This document shows positions 18,093 through 26,855 of a DNA stretch of 64,000 bases, in pieces; the first letter of the stretch is position 1, and each line of letters starts with the position of its first letter. Under the pieces are notes generated by a model. The model searched no databases. It saw only the letters and a program-made list of their open reading frames with translations, and had not been told where the DNA came from. The stretch covers positions 22,415 to 86,414 of the forward strand of contig NZ_MBTG01000029.1 of NCBI RefSeq assembly GCF_002027705.1. Direction: 5' to 3'. The stretch is from Paenibacillus ferrarius. Its GTDB lineage: Bacteria > Bacillota > Bacilli > Paenibacillales > NBRC-103111. Made by a program: the position numbers and the translations under genes.

Positions 18093-18678
18093 TATTAACT
18101 CAACTTTCACAGCTACGAATTAAACAGAACTCCGTCCGTCTGTAAGAGTTAAGGGGATATTTTCTTTCTCTTGACAGAAAAACACCCTTCTTTGTTTGGT
18201 ATCTTGGAAGTGTAGAGCAACCATGCAAACAAAGAAAGGTGTGTAACCCAATGGTACAATGTTTCTAATTACATACCTAGATGCACATGGTAAGATTATC
18301 ACGAGATAAACCACTTGTTTGAAGTAAAAACGAGTGAATTATCTTCAAATGTTTTACCGATTATCAACATAATGTCTTACCTTATCTTGTTCAAGAACTT
18401 ATTCCAAAAATAATCAACGAGGATAAAGCTTTATAGGTAAGCAATATGTAGAAATCAATTGTTAAGCTAACGAAAGAAGTTTGTTTAATAAGACTATCAA
18501 TGAGCAGGTGCCACGATACAAGACCCTAGATAACATTGTTGGCGTTAAGATCAAAATAAGAAAAAAATATTAAGCGAGTTTCTCTTTTTTGGAAGAAATA
18601 GCTAAGTTATTATATGTAAGGGAAGTTAATGTTCAGAGAGATTTATAAAAAAAGCAACAAACTGGGAGGCTGTTCTCA
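18093..18678. other. Long intergenic stretch, probably decayed coding DNA
   Basis: About 590 bases without an intact gene. Short open pieces (for example YLVQELIPKIINEDKAL near 18385-18434) are broken by stops in all frames. I recognise no family. No inverted ends of an insertion sequence were found. Confidence 0.4.
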
Positions 18679-19476
18679 ATGACTGAACGTATCATTTTAA
18701 TATCGTTGCTTACGTTGGTTATCCATTCAGCTGAAACACTCTCATACGCTGTGAGAATGGCAGGAATTCGATCAGGAAAGTTAGCAATTGCACTTTCTTT
18801 AACGGGTATGATTGTTCTTATTTCAAGAACGTCAAATATTGCTCAGGGAACGATGACCGGAAAAGTCGTTGATTTTGCTAAAATGCATTTAGAGTTTAAC
18901 ATAGTTGGGAATTTTAGGATTATATTAACTGCTGCTTCCCTTGGTACTCTACTTGCAATTGCATTATTTCCTACTTTTGTAGCATTATCTGGACGTATGG
19001 TAGCACATCTGGAGAAAGCCGGATCAGTCCCGAAAATGATTCAAAACGCACTCCGAGTTGACGTCATTCAGCATTCTTTCTATCATTTTCGATTGCCGAA
19101 GTGGGAGATGGTACAGCGTCTCCGTGCAGGTGGTCTCCCAAAACGCTTAATGATAATCAACTGTTTTGTGACCGCTATTTATACTGTAGGCGTATTGGCA
19201 GCTTTATATGCAACATTTTTGCCTGGGCAATATAGCATTGGGGCTTCTCAAGCTTCGGGATTAATAAACGGAGTGGCTACTATATTATTGACTTTACTGA
19301 TTGCTCCGCAAGTTGCCTTACTGACAGATAAAGCTTTGAGAAAAAAAGCAAAGTTATCATCAATTAATAAAGTTTTTGGTGCTCTAATGTTCTCAAGATT
19401 TTGTGGCACGTTATTAGCACAAGTAATATTTATACCTGCAGCATATTGGATAAAAACTATTGTCCCGTACTTATAG
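18679..19476 (+). CDS. amj: Lipid II flippase Amj
   Basis: Polytopic membrane protein of 265 residues with about six to eight helices. The N-terminal pattern LTLVIHSAETLSYAVRMAG and the RTSNIAQ segment match the DUF2837/YdaH family. Its B. subtilis member, Amj, flips the peptidoglycan precursor lipid II as an alternative to MurJ and is made under envelope stress. GGGAGG ribosome site. It stands alone after a gene-poor stretch. The assignment is by remembered family pattern, not alignment. Confidence 0.75.
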   Translation: MTERIILISLLTLVIHSAETLSYAVRMAGIRSGKLAIALSLTGMIVLISRTSNIAQGTMTGKVVDFAKMHLEFNIVGNFRIILTAASLGTLLAIALFPTFVALSGRMVAHLEKAGSVPKMIQNALRVDVIQHSFYHFRLPKWEMVQRLRAGGLPKRLMIINCFVTAIYTVGVLAALYATFLPGQYSIGASQASGLINGVATILLTLLIAPQVALLTDKALRKKAKLSSINKVFGALMFSRFCGTLLAQVIFIPAAYWIKTIVPYL

Positions 19477-19658
19477 AGCTTGTGGTTAGGCTAATTGGCC
19501 GAATTGGTACTAATTAGGGGCACTGGATAAACGTTGAACAAAAGGAAAACTGTTTCTTGAATATTTTCTGAGTTGGATAATTTTATAAACTTTGTGAATA
19601 TAACGTTATGTGAAATCACAGTGTGATACTTAATGAAAGCATTTAAAAGGAGCCCTGT

Positions 19659-20225
19659 ATGAAGACAATTATCTATATGATTAGGCATGGAGAATCACCA
19701 TACAATGAAGGAAATGAAAGAACAAGAGGGCTTACCCCAAAAGGAAAGATTGATATTGAAAAAGCAACGAAGTTACTTATAGGTGAAGGAATTGACATGA
19801 TTATATCAAGTCCTTATACTCGAGCAATTCTTAGTGTTGAGGGATTGGCCGAGCACTTAAATTTACATATTAATGTATTTGAAGATCTTAGAGAACGTCA
19901 TTTTGCATCTAATATTATTGAAAATGCAGAGTTAATGTCTATTATCAGAGAAAGTTTTAATGACTTTAATCATACCTTGCCGGGCGGAGAGTCTAATGCT
20001 GATTGTCAGAAAAGATCAATCTCAGTTCTAAAACCCATAATAAATGAGCAAAGAGGGAAGAAAATAGCAATCGGGACTCATGGTCTTGTAATGACTTTGA
20101 TGATGAATTATTTTGATCCAGCTTTTGGCTTTGATTTTTTGAACCAATTAAAGAAACCAGATATCTATAAAATGCAATTCGAGGAATTAGAATTAGAAGA
20201 AGTAACAAAAATGTGGAATGATTAG
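19659..20225 (+). CDS. Histidine phosphatase family protein
   Basis: Cytoplasmic protein of 188 residues of the phosphoglycerate-mutase-like superfamily. The catalytic RHG motif is MIRHGESPYNEG (His at about 9), the second Arg lies in SPYTRA, and the C-terminal catalytic His in GTHGLVMTLM. It is shorter than GpmA and lacks its insertions, so it is more likely a phosphatase than a mutase. Substrate unknown. AAAAGGAG ribosome site. Monocistronic. Confidence 0.85.
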   Translation: MKTIIYMIRHGESPYNEGNERTRGLTPKGKIDIEKATKLLIGEGIDMIISSPYTRAILSVEGLAEHLNLHINVFEDLRERHFASNIIENAELMSIIRESFNDFNHTLPGGESNADCQKRSISVLKPIINEQRGKKIAIGTHGLVMTLMMNYFDPAFGFDFLNQLKKPDIYKMQFEELELEEVTKMWND

Positions 20226-20326
20226 ATTTTATAAGGTTTATTGAAGAGGACTGTGACATCATACAACACCATATTAAAACATTAGGGCTATACTCTCTCG
20301 GTCTGCCCGAGGGATCTCGGAATTAC

Positions 20327-20407
20327 GCTAACGAGAGAACAGTTGTTCATTCACAATATGACGGCAGCCGAAAATTGATGGCTGCCGTTGTACGTTGAAC
20401 TAACGGG
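20327..20407. repeat. GGCAGCC-type hairpin repeat
   Basis: CGCTAACGAG, then a hairpin ACGGCAGCC / GGCTGCCGT (20361-20389), then TTGAACTAACGGG (20394-20406). This is one of the clearest copies of the group. Confidence 0.65.
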
Positions 20408-20457
20408 AGTTTAATGGAATAATATGTATGATACAATGGTGTTCTGGAGGTGTATTC

Positions 20458-20622
20458 ATGCAAAAGGCAATTGTAGTTCATTATTATAACGATAAAAAGA
20501 ATAACTTAAGTGATTTAAATCAGCTTTTACAAGAGGGATGGAAGGTTGTATCTCAGAGTGCTATGTCAGGCGGTGAGATGGGGGCAACAGTTTATTCACT
20601 TGTTATATTAGAGAAAAATTAG
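20458..20622 (+). CDS. Small DUF4177-like protein
   Basis: 54 residues. An N-terminal beta strand is followed by a helix and the pattern LNQLLQEGWKVVSQSA, typical of DUF4177-like small proteins of unknown function. I chose ATG 20458 because GGAGGTG lies just before it; the frame is open further upstream. It is followed by a nucleotidyltransferase-like gene after 13 bases and is probably co-transcribed. Confidence 0.65.
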   Translation: MQKAIVVHYYNDKKNNLSDLNQLLQEGWKVVSQSAMSGGEMGATVYSLVILEKN

Positions 20623-20635
20623 GGGGAATTTCAAT

Positions 20636-21115
20636 TTGATAACAATTAAATTTAACGAATTCCTAAATATTGCCAAAGCTTTAAACGATCAATTTAACAT
20701 TGCTCCAGTATTGTATGGTTCTCTAGGTCTGCAGATGAAATCCGGTATTGATTTAAACCCTCAGGATATCGATGTTCTTGTACCATTAGAATATTTACAT
20801 GAAAGATGGGATGTCTTGCGACAAACAGTTGAAAGATTAGGGTATACGTTTGTTGACTTACGAGAACATGAATTTCATAAAGAGGGAACCAAGTTAGCAT
20901 TTGCTTTTGTAGAAGATTTAGCTGATTTTGCGGATGTAGATTATAAAGGATTAGAGTTGATTGAACAGAATGGGGTACGGTATCAATCCTTAAGCTTAGA
21001 AGATTTCTTAAGAGTTTATTCTAAATCCATTAAAGACGGGTATAGAAGAACCAAAAACAATAATAAAGACGCGACTAAAATCGAAGTAATTACGAAACTA
21101 TTACAATCAACTTAG
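20636..21115 (+). CDS. Nucleotidyltransferase-fold protein
   Basis: 159 residues. The LYGSLGLQ motif followed by QDIDVLVP resembles the GS...DxD active site of minimal nucleotidyltransferases, and a third acidic residue (DFADVDYKG) follows. Start is TTG behind AGGGGGAA. Members of this fold modify small molecules, tRNA or, in toxin-antitoxin pairs, proteins. No HEPN partner is visible here. Substrate unknown. Confidence 0.6.
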   Translation: MITIKFNEFLNIAKALNDQFNIAPVLYGSLGLQMKSGIDLNPQDIDVLVPLEYLHERWDVLRQTVERLGYTFVDLREHEFHKEGTKLAFAFVEDLADFADVDYKGLELIEQNGVRYQSLSLEDFLRVYSKSIKDGYRRTKNNNKDATKIEVITKLLQST

Positions 21116-21170
21116 AGCATTTTAGTTTTAAAATTACTTAGAAATACAATTTAACACACTGGAGAATATA

Positions 21171-21451
21171 ATGAAAAAGGCTTTCTATTTGCGTTAGGCA
21201 TACTTACCATTGTTTTGTTGCCATTTGCATTCATACCTTTTTTAATACTAATATTCGGATTTGTTTTTGCTCCGAGATATTCAGCATATAAAGATGCTAT
21301 TGATGTAGCTAATCAAACAACAATATGGAGAAAATATTTTAGTACCCAACAACAACTGATTATTGTTATCTTAGTGACAATAAACGAAATAATAATATCA
21401 ATGTTCCTATTCAAATATTTCTGGGGGATTTCAGAACATTTGATACGGTAA
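21171..21451 (+). pseudogene. Small membrane protein with an early frameshift
   Basis: An ATG at 21171 with GGAGA upstream reads MKKAFYLR and stops. In the next frame GFLFALGILTIVLLPFAF continues into about 75 codons with two hydrophobic helices, ending at 21451. The ribosome site belongs to the first frame and the protein to the second, so a small indel near 21180 splits the gene. A sequencing error is possible. No family recognised. Confidence 0.5.
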
Positions 21452-21620
21452 AATACGACTAAGTAATGTTTCGCGGAACGTCAGTATCGTTGAACTAACG
21501 GGTGAACTTTAGTTGAAAGCAGGGAGTAAATCGCCGCAGCGGCGGCAGCTACCCACTAACTTATGTGCAAAAGATAAGATACAGACTTAATGTAATGAAT
21601 GTTTGGAATAACTTTACTGG

Positions 21621-21690
21621 AAACGATAGCTCAATAGACATCAGGAGCAGGCTGCCGACAGCATAGAACGGCAGCCTATTCAATTAACGG
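21621..21690. repeat. GGCAGCC-type hairpin repeat
   Basis: AAACGATAGCTCAATAGAC, a hairpin around AGGCTGCCG / CGGCAGCCT, then TTCAATTAACGG. The same order as the copy at 61634. A half copy (TTGAACTAACGGG) lies at about 21489. Confidence 0.65.
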
Positions 21691-21854
21691 TGTATTACCT
21701 CGATTGATTAAACTATCTTTGAGCACATATTACGACTGGGCAGGATACTGACTTAATTTCATGATTAATTGATATTGAAGATTATCATTTTGACGGGAGG
21801 GTTTTTACTGGAAATAGAAATCATACATCGAATTGGAAGGAAGTTAAGAGAAAA

Positions 21855-22223
21855 TCAGAGATTCACAATCAATAATAAATGGATAGCAGCAAGAGTTCCC
21901 ATCGGATAGATGATGAAACGAGAGAATGTATTTTTAAATTCGTTGCGGGAGTGCTTTTCGAAAAATAAGTGCAGGATCGCATGGATCATGAGAAAGATGT
22001 CTAGCACCCAAAACGTAATCGTCTGATATTGGCTAAAAAGTAAAGCGAGTATGATGGTGTACAGGGGGAGATGGATAAAGGTGAACACTTTATAGGCTTT
22101 TGCATCATCCATATCTTGTAGAACGAAAAATAGTTTCCATTCCGAACGTCGAATTGCATCCATTTCGTGCAGGAGAAATAAGGACAAGTTAAACAAGAAT
22201 AGCAACAACAACAAATCAGGCAT
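21855..22223 (-). CDS. DUF6713-like membrane protein
   Basis: 122 residues with four hydrophobic helices. The HEMDAIRRSEW motif near the N-terminus is the mark of a family of small membrane proteins of unknown function. Start at ATG 22223 is fixed by AGGAGG seven bases upstream on the minus strand. Monocistronic, facing the genes on either side. Confidence 0.65.
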   Translation of the reverse strand: MPDLLLLLFLFNLSLFLLHEMDAIRRSEWKLFFVLQDMDDAKAYKVFTFIHLPLYTIILALLFSQYQTITFWVLDIFLMIHAILHLFFEKHSRNEFKNTFSRFIIYPMGTLAAIHLLLIVNL

Positions 22224-22402
22224 ATCAAACCTCCTAAAATTGTATAACAAACGTTTCCCATGACTTCATTTCAATGATGTTATCATGAATCAGAACTTTG
22301 CACCACATGAGTGCCGGCTTGTAATTTAAGTGTAGTCGGAAGCCAGTAAAGGCCGTCGTCCCTTTAAGATAACATGAAACCAATGGTTAAAGAATTTTCA
22401 TT

Positions 22403-22433
22403 AAGCGTCCTATTAAATAGGGCGTTTTTGTTT
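22403..22433 (+). terminator. Terminator-like hairpin
   Basis: GCGTCCTATT / AATAGGGCG followed by TTTTTG. It lies before the methyltransferase operon; the transcript it ends is not clear. Confidence 0.6.
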
Positions 22434-22533
22434 CGAGTTTTTCTCTTCAGAAATTCTTTAGTTTTATCCCCGTATGTTCCTTAGAATTTCAACTTAATAT
22501 ATGAAGAAAATAAGGAGAAGGGCGGGGAGATTC

Positions 22534-23103
22534 ATGGCTTCTGATCAATATTTAATGTTTTTACAAAAATTCATTCAAAGTCCTAAGCAAATCGGTAGTG
22601 TATTGCCAAGTTCTCGATTTTTGTCTAATAAAATGGTTCATTCTGTTCCGTGGAGCGAAGTTGGTTCTGTTGCTGAACTTGGATCCGGCACTGGTGCAGT
22701 CACTCAGTTTATCAAATCGAGTGTATCGGACTCAACTAAAGTGTTTTTGTTCGAGAATGACGAGAGCATGAAGGCTATTCTGCAAAAACAATACCCTGAT
22801 TTTGTATGCCACACAAATGCATGTTACTTAACAAATGTAATAAATCACCACGGCATCCGTCAGTTAGACTGCATTATTAGCGGATTACCGTTTTTCAATT
22901 TTCCAAGAGAACTTCGAGAAACGTTAATTGATCAAATTGTCAAAGCCTTAAAACCGGGCGGCTACTTTGTTGCCTTTCAGTATTCGCTCCAGATGAAAAA
23001 GCATTTAGCACATGCATTCGATATCGAAAGGATAAATTTTGTGCCGCTTAATTTCCCGCCAGCATTTGTGTATGTATGCCGTAAAAAGGGGGGGATTGCT
23101 TGA
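22534..23103 (+). CDS. PmtA-like SAM-dependent methyltransferase
   Basis: About 189 residues. Motif I is AELGSGTGAVTQF, the SAM-binding glycine loop. The early IGSVLPSSRFLSNKM segment and the late GGYFVAFQYS and FVYVCRKK segments resemble the phospholipid N-methyltransferase (PmtA) group and rRNA-methylase-like relatives. ATG 22534 is preferred over 22501, which has no ribosome site. It overlaps the DedA gene by four bases. Substrate uncertain; the neighbours (DedA, two-component system) favour an envelope lipid. Confidence 0.7.
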   Translation: MASDQYLMFLQKFIQSPKQIGSVLPSSRFLSNKMVHSVPWSEVGSVAELGSGTGAVTQFIKSSVSDSTKVFLFENDESMKAILQKQYPDFVCHTNACYLTNVINHHGIRQLDCIISGLPFFNFPRELRETLIDQIVKALKPGGYFVAFQYSLQMKKHLAHAFDIERINFVPLNFPPAFVYVCRKKGGIA

Positions 23104-23699
23104 ATTACGACACACTCCTACATTTTATTTCAGAATTTGGATATGCCGCGTTGTTTTTTTCGCTTTGGCTTGGTATCGTTGGTATGCCGATACCAGACGA
23201 GGTCATCGTGATGACCGGAGGAGCTGTAAGCAAAACGGATATTCTCCTTACGTTTCCAGCTTTTATTGTCACTTATTTAGGCGTAATTTCTGGGCTATCA
23301 CTTGGTTATGTTCTCGGCAGATTTCTCGGATCACCGGTGCTTGATAAACTTCGGCGTAAAAAGAATATGGGTAAGCATTTAATAGCAGCAGAGTATATGT
23401 TAAACAAATACGGAAATTTTGCTTTAAGCTTTAGTTACTTCATACCGGTCTTAAGACATCTTATTCCCTATTTAGTTGGGATTAATAAAATGCCGTATCG
23501 TCATTACATGCTTTATTCTTACACGGCTGGACTTGTCTGGACACTTGTCTTTTTTGTGTTAGGTCGACTAGCAGGAGCCCATGTGCAAAGTATTGGGACA
23601 ATGGTATATCATTACGGTATATATGTAGGACTTTCATTAACGATAATCATTTTTATAGTTTTATTATTCAGAAGCCAGAAAAGGGGGAAAGCAAGATGA
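23100..23699 (+). CDS. DedA family membrane protein
   Basis: 199 residues with about five to six hydrophobic segments. It has the DedA signature region, GMPIPDEVIVMTGG early and FSYFIPVLRHLIPYLVG with its conserved Arg in the middle. DedA proteins recycle or flip lipid carriers such as undecaprenyl phosphate or phosphatidylethanolamine across the membrane. TTG start overlapping the previous stop, and the ATGA overlap with the regulator, show tight translational coupling. Confidence 0.85.
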   Translation: MNYDTLLHFISEFGYAALFFSLWLGIVGMPIPDEVIVMTGGAVSKTDILLTFPAFIVTYLGVISGLSLGYVLGRFLGSPVLDKLRRKKNMGKHLIAAEYMLNKYGNFALSFSYFIPVLRHLIPYLVGINKMPYRHYMLYSYTAGLVWTLVFFVLGRLAGAHVQSIGTMVYHYGIYVGLSLTIIIFIVLLFRSQKRGKAR

Positions 23700-24388
23700 A
23701 CACAGTATTAGTCGTAGACGACGACTCAGAAATTCGCGATGTTATTCACGTTTATTTGCGCAACGAAGGATATAAGGTTTTAGAAGCAGAGGACGGTCTT
23801 AAAGCGTTAGATGTATTAAATGTAAACTCCGTACAGCTCATTATTTTGGACGTTATGATGCCCAATTTAGATGGTATTAAAACGTGCATGAAGATTAGGG
23901 AAACATGGACAACGCCCATCATTATGCTCTCAGCTAAAGAGGAGGATATCGATAAAATCACGGGTCTTTCTATTGGCGCTGATGACTATGTGTCCAAGCC
24001 CTTTAATTCTTTAGAACTGCTTGCAAGAGTCAAAGCTCAACTTCGGAGGCAAACGTACACCACAAAAGAATCAAACGATTCCGCGATTACCATACAAGAG
24101 CTTGTTATCGACAAAGCAAAACATTTCGTATCGATAAGGGGGAAAGAGGTTTCCCTTACACCTCTTGAATTTTCTATTTTGGAGTTATTGGCAAGCCACT
24201 CTGGGCAAGTTTTTAGTGCCGATAAAATTTATGAAACGTTGTGGAATGAACCCTCCGGCTATTCCGATAACACGGTCATGGTGCATATCCGCAATTTGCG
24301 TGAAAAAATGGAGGAACATCCGAGAAAACCCCAATATATCAAAACGGTTTGGGGAGTGGGATATAAAATTGATAAATATACTATTTAG
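23696..24388 (+). CDS. OmpR/VanR-type response regulator
   Basis: 230 residues. The receiver domain has DDD at 8-10, phospho-acceptor Asp52 in ILDVMMP and the Lys in YVSKPFN. The C-terminal winged helix (about 130-228) ends in the typical KTVWGVGYKI. It overlaps DedA by four bases and the kinase by 20, so all four genes form one unit. It probably controls this operon or other envelope genes. Confidence 0.9.
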   Translation: MNTVLVVDDDSEIRDVIHVYLRNEGYKVLEAEDGLKALDVLNVNSVQLIILDVMMPNLDGIKTCMKIRETWTTPIIMLSAKEEDIDKITGLSIGADDYVSKPFNSLELLARVKAQLRRQTYTTKESNDSAITIQELVIDKAKHFVSIRGKEVSLTPLEFSILELLASHSGQVFSADKIYETLWNEPSGYSDNTVMVHIRNLREKMEEHPRKPQYIKTVWGVGYKIDKYTI

Positions 24389-25424
24389 CCTGATAAGAGG
24401 CAAAAAAAGCATCCGGGTCGAGATGTTTTGGGCATTTATTTTCAGTCTTATTATTGCGGTTATTTCCATGGTGGTCGTCGCGAATTTTAATCAAACTTAT
24501 GTGCCGACTATTTTTTTTGTGGCTACATTCATCGTCTCTTTTTATTTGCTAACCGGCCGTGTGGTCAGATACCTCATTGCTTTAGCAGAAGGACTCGATA
24601 TCATTTCAGAAGGAAATTTGGGATATCGCGTACCAATACTGCGAGAAGATGAACTTGGGCGAGTAGCATTAAGCATTAATGCGATGACTGAACGATTAGA
24701 TCGACAGATTCAAATGGAGCGGAAGATTGAAAAATCCAAGATGGACCTAATAACAGGTATATCCCATGACTTGCGCACGCCTCTTACGAGCATCATTGGT
24801 TACTTAGATTTGTTAAGAACTAGTTCATTTCAAGATCAGAATGAGTATGAACGGTTTTTTCAAAACACATATAGTAAAGCCATTCATTTGAAAAATCTCA
24901 TAGACGATTTGTTTGAATACACTCGTCTTACATCTAGCAGCATTAAATTAAATCTGAAACAAATTGATGTTCGTCAGCTGCTTGACCAAATGATTTTTGA
25001 ATTCGAGCCTATTGCTCAGGAATACAGTGCATCCATAGACAAAGATATCGGCAATACCGCTGTTGTTACGGCAATTGATAGCGAAAAATTCGGGAGAGCC
25101 ATCGATAATTTGCTGATGAATGCGCTCAAGTATTCCATTAAGCCGGGCACAATCCGTATCTCCATGAAAACAGATGAACAGTTTTTTTACATTACAGTCG
25201 AAAATGAAGGAACACCCATAACAAAAGATCAAGAAGAAAAACTTTTTGACCGTTTTTATAAAGGCGATCACTCGCGGCGCAGCGAAGATATCCAAACGGG
25301 TACCGGTTTAGGTCTTCCGATCACCAGAAACATTGTTGAAATGCACGAAGGAACGGTAACGCTTACACATAATGACGGGGTTTTCGTCGTTATGATGACG
25401 GTTCCCTTCAGAAATTCTTCATGA
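24369..25424 (+). CDS. Sensor histidine kinase, intramembrane-sensing type
   Basis: About 351 residues from TTG 24369; the frame is open much further upstream, but only because it runs inside the regulator gene. Two membrane helices (about 20-60) are separated by a very short outside loop, as in kinases that sense within the membrane. HAMP-like region, then the H box GISHDLRTPLTS, the N box with NLLMNALKYS and the G box TGTGLGLPI. VanS-like overall. Partner of the preceding regulator. Confidence 0.87.
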   Translation: MINILFSLIRGKKSIRVEMFWAFIFSLIIAVISMVVVANFNQTYVPTIFFVATFIVSFYLLTGRVVRYLIALAEGLDIISEGNLGYRVPILREDELGRVALSINAMTERLDRQIQMERKIEKSKMDLITGISHDLRTPLTSIIGYLDLLRTSSFQDQNEYERFFQNTYSKAIHLKNLIDDLFEYTRLTSSSIKLNLKQIDVRQLLDQMIFEFEPIAQEYSASIDKDIGNTAVVTAIDSEKFGRAIDNLLMNALKYSIKPGTIRISMKTDEQFFYITVENEGTPITKDQEEKLFDRFYKGDHSRRSEDIQTGTGLGLPITRNIVEMHEGTVTLTHNDGVFVVMMTVPFRNSS

Positions 25425-25463
25425 GAAATAGATAATAGCAATTGAAGACTTGATCGATTAAAA

Positions 25464-25510
25464 ACTGAAGGAAAACTCAGATTCTGAGCATTCCTTCTGT
25501 TTTATTTTTA
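25464..25510 (+). terminator. Terminator of the methyltransferase-DedA-kinase operon
   Basis: GAAGGAA and CTCAG arms pair with TCTGAG-type and TTCCTTC arms and are followed by TGTTTTATTTTTA. Confidence 0.75.
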
Positions 25511-25530
25511 AGTGACAGATTATAGAGCAA

Positions 25531-26295
25531 TTACTTACGTTTCACATGTAAAAACCTGCCGTTTGCTTTCGCATAACGAAGAACTTTAAAGAACATTTTT
25601 TTATCTTTTAATTTATTAAATATGAATGGATCAGGTGCTGTGTTTACTTCAAGCACCCATGGCTTCAATTGTTTATCTATCCCGATGTCAACACCAATTT
25701 CTTTAAATCTAGGATAAGTCTTCTGGTAGTGCTTTGCAATTTGATACCCTAAATGTTGCAAGTTTTTGATATATTCTTTTTTCAACGGATTCTTTAAATA
25801 GGAATTAAGTAATAATTCTAAGGGTAGTGGTTTACCGCTATTATGAAAGTTCGTCACTATTTTTTTGGGATGGGCAACTCGACCGATATACCCTGTAGCT
25901 TCCCAAGTCTTCCTTGGGCTTTTTTGTACCATAATGCGTGTATCGAATATGTTCTTTTGATAGGTTAGAAGATCTACTCCTTGCTGCACTAAATAGGATC
26001 TGTTTAACTTTGCTTTATTAAGTGATGTATATAAGCCTAAAAAAGATCCAAATGATCTAGCGATTTCCCCAGCTTGAAAGCGGTATTTTTTATCGTTTTT
26101 CTCCACGCGAATAACGCCTTGTCCGAAAGATCCATTGATGGGTTTGACATAAACCATCTTATGTTTATTTAACATCTGCTGCAGGTTCGTTTGATTGTAG
26201 ATTTTTGTTTCCGGAACAAATTTGCGCAGCTCTTTGTTTAATAAAAGAATCTTCGTTTTGACCCATTTACTGCCTAGAGTACTCGCTCGGTTCAT
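25531..26295 (-). CDS. YheC/YheD-family ATP-grasp protein
   Basis: About 254 residues of the endospore-coat-associated ATP-grasp family. Visible signs: MVYVKPINGSFGQGVIRV (ATP-binding lysine and glycine loop), the DTRIMVQ strand, and the metal-binding WVLEVNTAPD near the C-terminus. Start placed at ATG 26295 (MNRAST), where relatives begin; an in-frame ATG at 26331 has no ribosome site. Members are linked to spore coats. The ligated substrate is unknown. Confidence 0.8.
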   Translation of the reverse strand: MNRASTLGSKWVKTKILLLNKELRKFVPETKIYNQTNLQQMLNKHKMVYVKPINGSFGQGVIRVEKNDKKYRFQAGEIARSFGSFLGLYTSLNKAKLNRSYLVQQGVDLLTYQKNIFDTRIMVQKSPRKTWEATGYIGRVAHPKKIVTNFHNSGKPLPLELLLNSYLKNPLKKEYIKNLQHLGYQIAKHYQKTYPRFKEIGVDIGIDKQLKPWVLEVNTAPDPFIFNKLKDKKMFFKVLRYAKANGRFLHVKRK

Positions 26296-26331
26296 AATAA
26301 TCACAACACCTTTACTTGGTTTTTTCAGCAT

Positions 26332-26839
26332 ATATTTTCTGTAATTTGGTTGCTGTAACTCGACACGTTTAGGCTATATTATTCTAGCAATTGATAGATA
26401 CAATGTTCCACAAACTCTCCCACTGGTGGCGGAACGGGGATTTATTCAGGAACAATTATCAGAATATGCATATTGAAGAAATTCCCCTCTGGTCCTTATT
26501 TGAATGTACTCCTTATTATATTCAAATAAAGGTCAGAATTTTGGAGTAGAGTCTATTTGTTAAATAAAAATTTATATAGACTTTAGTAGTTCGAAGATGG
26601 CGTTAGTCACCTGCCAAGGATAAGAATCAAGTCATTTTGAGCATTCTTATTGCAGCTGTGGGAGCGGTTGTACTTACCGCCAAGATTCAATGTGGATATA
26701 ACATATCCCATAAATCTCATGAATAGATTTAGATGTGGATCTGAACGGAACTTATCAGGTATGTTAGCGACAAATACAATTCTAATGCAAAACGATAGTA
26801 GGCTACGAAGAATTTGAACGTCACATGATCATTTCAATA
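26332..26839. other. Gene-poor stretch before the molybdenum hydroxylase genes
   Basis: About 500 bases. A short open frame of about 30 codons near 26635 (LSILIAAVGAVVLTAKIQ, hydrophobic) lacks a well-placed ribosome site. Nothing else supportable. Confidence 0.4.
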
Positions 26840-26855
26840 AAAGGAGGGGGGCAAG

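Noticed and set aside
24165..24368. Upstream extension of the kinase frame
   Set aside because: This part overlaps the regulator gene in another frame, and its translation has no kinase features; TTG 24369 fits better.
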